Part shown: piece by piece, positions 62,668 to 64,000 of the stretch
Layout of the letters: each line of letters opens with the position of its first letter
How positions within the stretch are numbered: position 1 is the first letter of the stretch
Origin: Pseudomonas asplenii
GTDB taxonomy: Bacteria; Pseudomonadota; Gammaproteobacteria; Pseudomonadales; Pseudomonadaceae
Direction of reading: 5' to 3'
NCBI RefSeq assembly: GCF_001293465.1
Contig: NZ_JSYZ01000015.1
Coordinates: 186,001-250,000 of the forward strand
DNA: 64,000 nt
Made by a program: the position numbers and the translations under genes
The notes under the pieces: model-generated
The model's input: only the letters and a program-made list of their open reading frames with translations
Told to the model about the DNA's origin: nothing
Database searches by the model: none

Positions 62668-64000
62668 TCAGGACGCCTGCAACTGGCGCTTCTCCGCCAG
62701 CCGGCTACGGCCGTAGAGCACGATGATCGCCAGCAACGCGACGACCTGGGCACCCAACGAGTAGGCGTCGGCGTGAATGCCCAGCCACTCGAAGTCGAAG
62801 AATGCCACCGGCCGCGTACCGAAGATCCCGGCCTCCTGCAGTGCCTTGACGCCGTGGCCGGCGAACACCACCGACAGGGCACAGAGCAACCCGGCATTGA
62901 TGCCGAAGAACAGCGCCAGCGGCAATTTCGCCGAACCGCGCAGGATCACCCAGGCCAGGCCGACCAGCAGCACCAGCGCCGTCGCCCCGCCGGCCAGCAC
63001 CGCGCTGTGCCCGGCAGGGCCGGCCTGCAGCCAGAGGGTTTCGTAGAAGAGGATCACTTCGAACAGTTCACGATACACCGAGAAGAACGCCAGCACGGCG
63101 AAACCGAAACGACCGCCGCCACCGACCAGGCTGCTCTTGATGTAGTCCTGCCACGCCGCGGCATGCCGGCGATCGTGCATCCACACACCGAGCCAGAGCA
63201 CTATCACACTGGCGAACAGCGCGGTGCAGCCTTCGAGCAGTTCGCGCTGGGAGCCGCTGACGTCGATCACGTAGGCCGCCAGTGCCCAGGTGCCAGCCCC
63301 CGCCAGCAGGGCCAGGCCCCAGCCGATGTTGACGCTGCGCACCGCCGATTGCTGGCCGGTGTTGCGCAGGAACGCCAGGATCGCCGCCAGCACCAGGATC
63401 GCCTCAAGGCCTTCGCGCAACAGGATCAGCAGGCCGGAGATGAAGCTCAGCGACTGGCTCAGGCCATCGTTGCCGAGCAGACCGGCAGACGTCTTGAGCT
63501 TGTCCTTGGCGAACGCCAGGCGTTGTTCGACCTGCTCCACCGGCAGGCCGTCCTGCAGGGACTGCCGATAGGCCATCAGCGACTTCTCGGTGTCCTTGCG
63601 CACGTTGGCATCGACGTTGTCCAGGGAGCTTTCGACCAGTTCGAAGCCTTCCAGGTAGGCCGCCACGGACAGGTCGTAGGCCTGCTCGCGGTCGCCGGCG
63701 CGATAGGCGGCCAGGCTCTTGTCCAGGGTCGTCGCGGTGTAGTCGAGCAGTTGCGATGGCCCCCGCTTGACCTGCGGCGGCTGGGCCCGCTGGGCGCGGA
63801 ACAGCGCCGCGGCCTCGTCGCCTTCGGCGGCCTGGATCTCGCTGGGCGTCTGGCGCGCCAGGTCGGCGATATTGTAGGTCTTGTCGGTCTGCGCAACCGG
63901 TGCGGCACTGAAGCTGGCGATGTAGGTCGCCAGGTCCCAGCGCTGGCGTTCGTCGAGCTGATCGGCGAACGACGGCATGTCCGTCCCTTCGACACCCAGG
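62668..64000 (-). CDS. Cytochrome c-FTR1 family iron permease, 5' end outside the window
   Basis: At least 443 residues, open to the window edge. The visible N-terminal part, LGVEGTDMPSFADQLDERQR with WDLATYIASF, is the end of a cytochrome c domain with its Met axial ligand. A helical periplasmic segment follows, then about seven membrane helices with the FTR1 iron motifs REGLE (in LLREGLEAILV) and RELFE (in YRELFEVILF). Such proteins take up iron with oxidation or electron input from the cytochrome. The internal ATG at 63978 is not the real start. Confidence 0.88.
   Translation of the reverse strand, partial: LGVEGTDMPSFADQLDERQRWDLATYIASFSAAPVAQTDKTYNIADLARQTPSEIQAAEGDEAAALFRAQRAQPPQVKRGPSQLLDYTATTLDKSLAAYRAGDREQAYDLSVAAYLEGFELVESSLDNVDANVRKDTEKSLMAYRQSLQDGLPVEQVEQRLAFAKDKLKTSAGLLGNDGLSQSLSFISGLLILLREGLEAILVLAAILAFLRNTGQQSAVRSVNIGWGLALLAGAGTWALAAYVIDVSGSQRELLEGCTALFASVIVLWLGVWMHDRRHAAAWQDYIKSSLVGGGGRFGFAVLAFFSVYRELFEVILFYETLWLQAGPAGHSAVLAGGATALVLLVGLAWVILRGSAKLPLALFFGINAGLLCALSVVFAGHGVKALQEAGIFGTRPVAFFDFEWLGIHADAYSLGAQVVALLAIIVLYGRSRLAEKRQLQAS

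Overview
This is a chromosomal window from a Pseudomonas, most like the P. fluorescens complex. The evidence is high-GC coding with G/C third positions, many copies of the Pseudomonas REP palindrome (core GTAGGAGC..GCTTGCCCGCGAA), and a gene order that I recall matching the P. aeruginosa PAO1 PA5209-PA5248 segment. I cannot fix the species. No tRNA, rRNA, insertion sequence, integrase, prophage gene or CRISPR array is visible.

Layout. 1-810 is the end of a CYTH-CHAD protein. 1128-11234 is a tightly coupled cellulose-type exopolysaccharide operon: bcsQ (with a BcsR-like head), bcsA, bcsB, bcsC and an SGNH-hydrolase gene. It has no bcsZ endoglucanase and none of the wssGHI-type acetylation genes. 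11239-17040 holds an Lrp-family regulator divergent from a small ACT-like protein, an orphan GspE/PilB-type ATPase, a membrane protein, an SPFH-NfeD pair and a DUF2388 protein. 17112-23029 is the glycine cleavage system, with gcvP separated from gcvTH by an ArnB-like aminotransferase gene on the other strand. 23186-25947 encodes a ferric-iron ABC permease and binding protein. 26179-32280 is a conserved cluster: ubiI, ubiH, pepP and ygfB, divergent from a small coiled-coil gene, zapA, 6S RNA and 5-formyl-THF cyclo-ligase. 32332-37806 has small housekeeping and accessory genes plus glpT behind a clear GlpR operator. 37834-41021 is a TonB-dependent receptor divergent from a PagP-like outer-membrane protein. 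41153-45574 holds a ferredoxin-reductase gene, ubiD, rho and trxA. 45873-49675 is a FadR-type regulator divergent from a polar amino-acid ABC transporter. 49682-54237 is a chaperone-usher operon with DUF1120 subunits. 54659-64000 holds ppx and ppk (convergent), hemB, dedA, a sterol-desaturase-like gene, elbB, a UPF0178 gene and the 3' part of a cytochrome c/FTR1 iron permease.

How it fits together. Most of the window is core metabolism: glycine/C1 and folate, ubiquinone, heme, polyphosphate, transcription termination and redox. Three surface modules look accessory: the cellulose operon, the receptor/PagP-like pair and the DUF1120 fimbriae.

Most unusual points. These are the cellulose operon lacking bcsZ but keeping an SGNH protein with altered catalytic blocks; the aminotransferase gene inside the gcv locus; a natural five-histidine run at the N-terminus of thioredoxin; a strong hairpin between the first two fimbrial genes; and a standalone ACT-like gene divergent from an Lrp regulator. 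I did not find a wholly new multi-gene system. Domain and family names come from reading the translated sequences. No database search was run.
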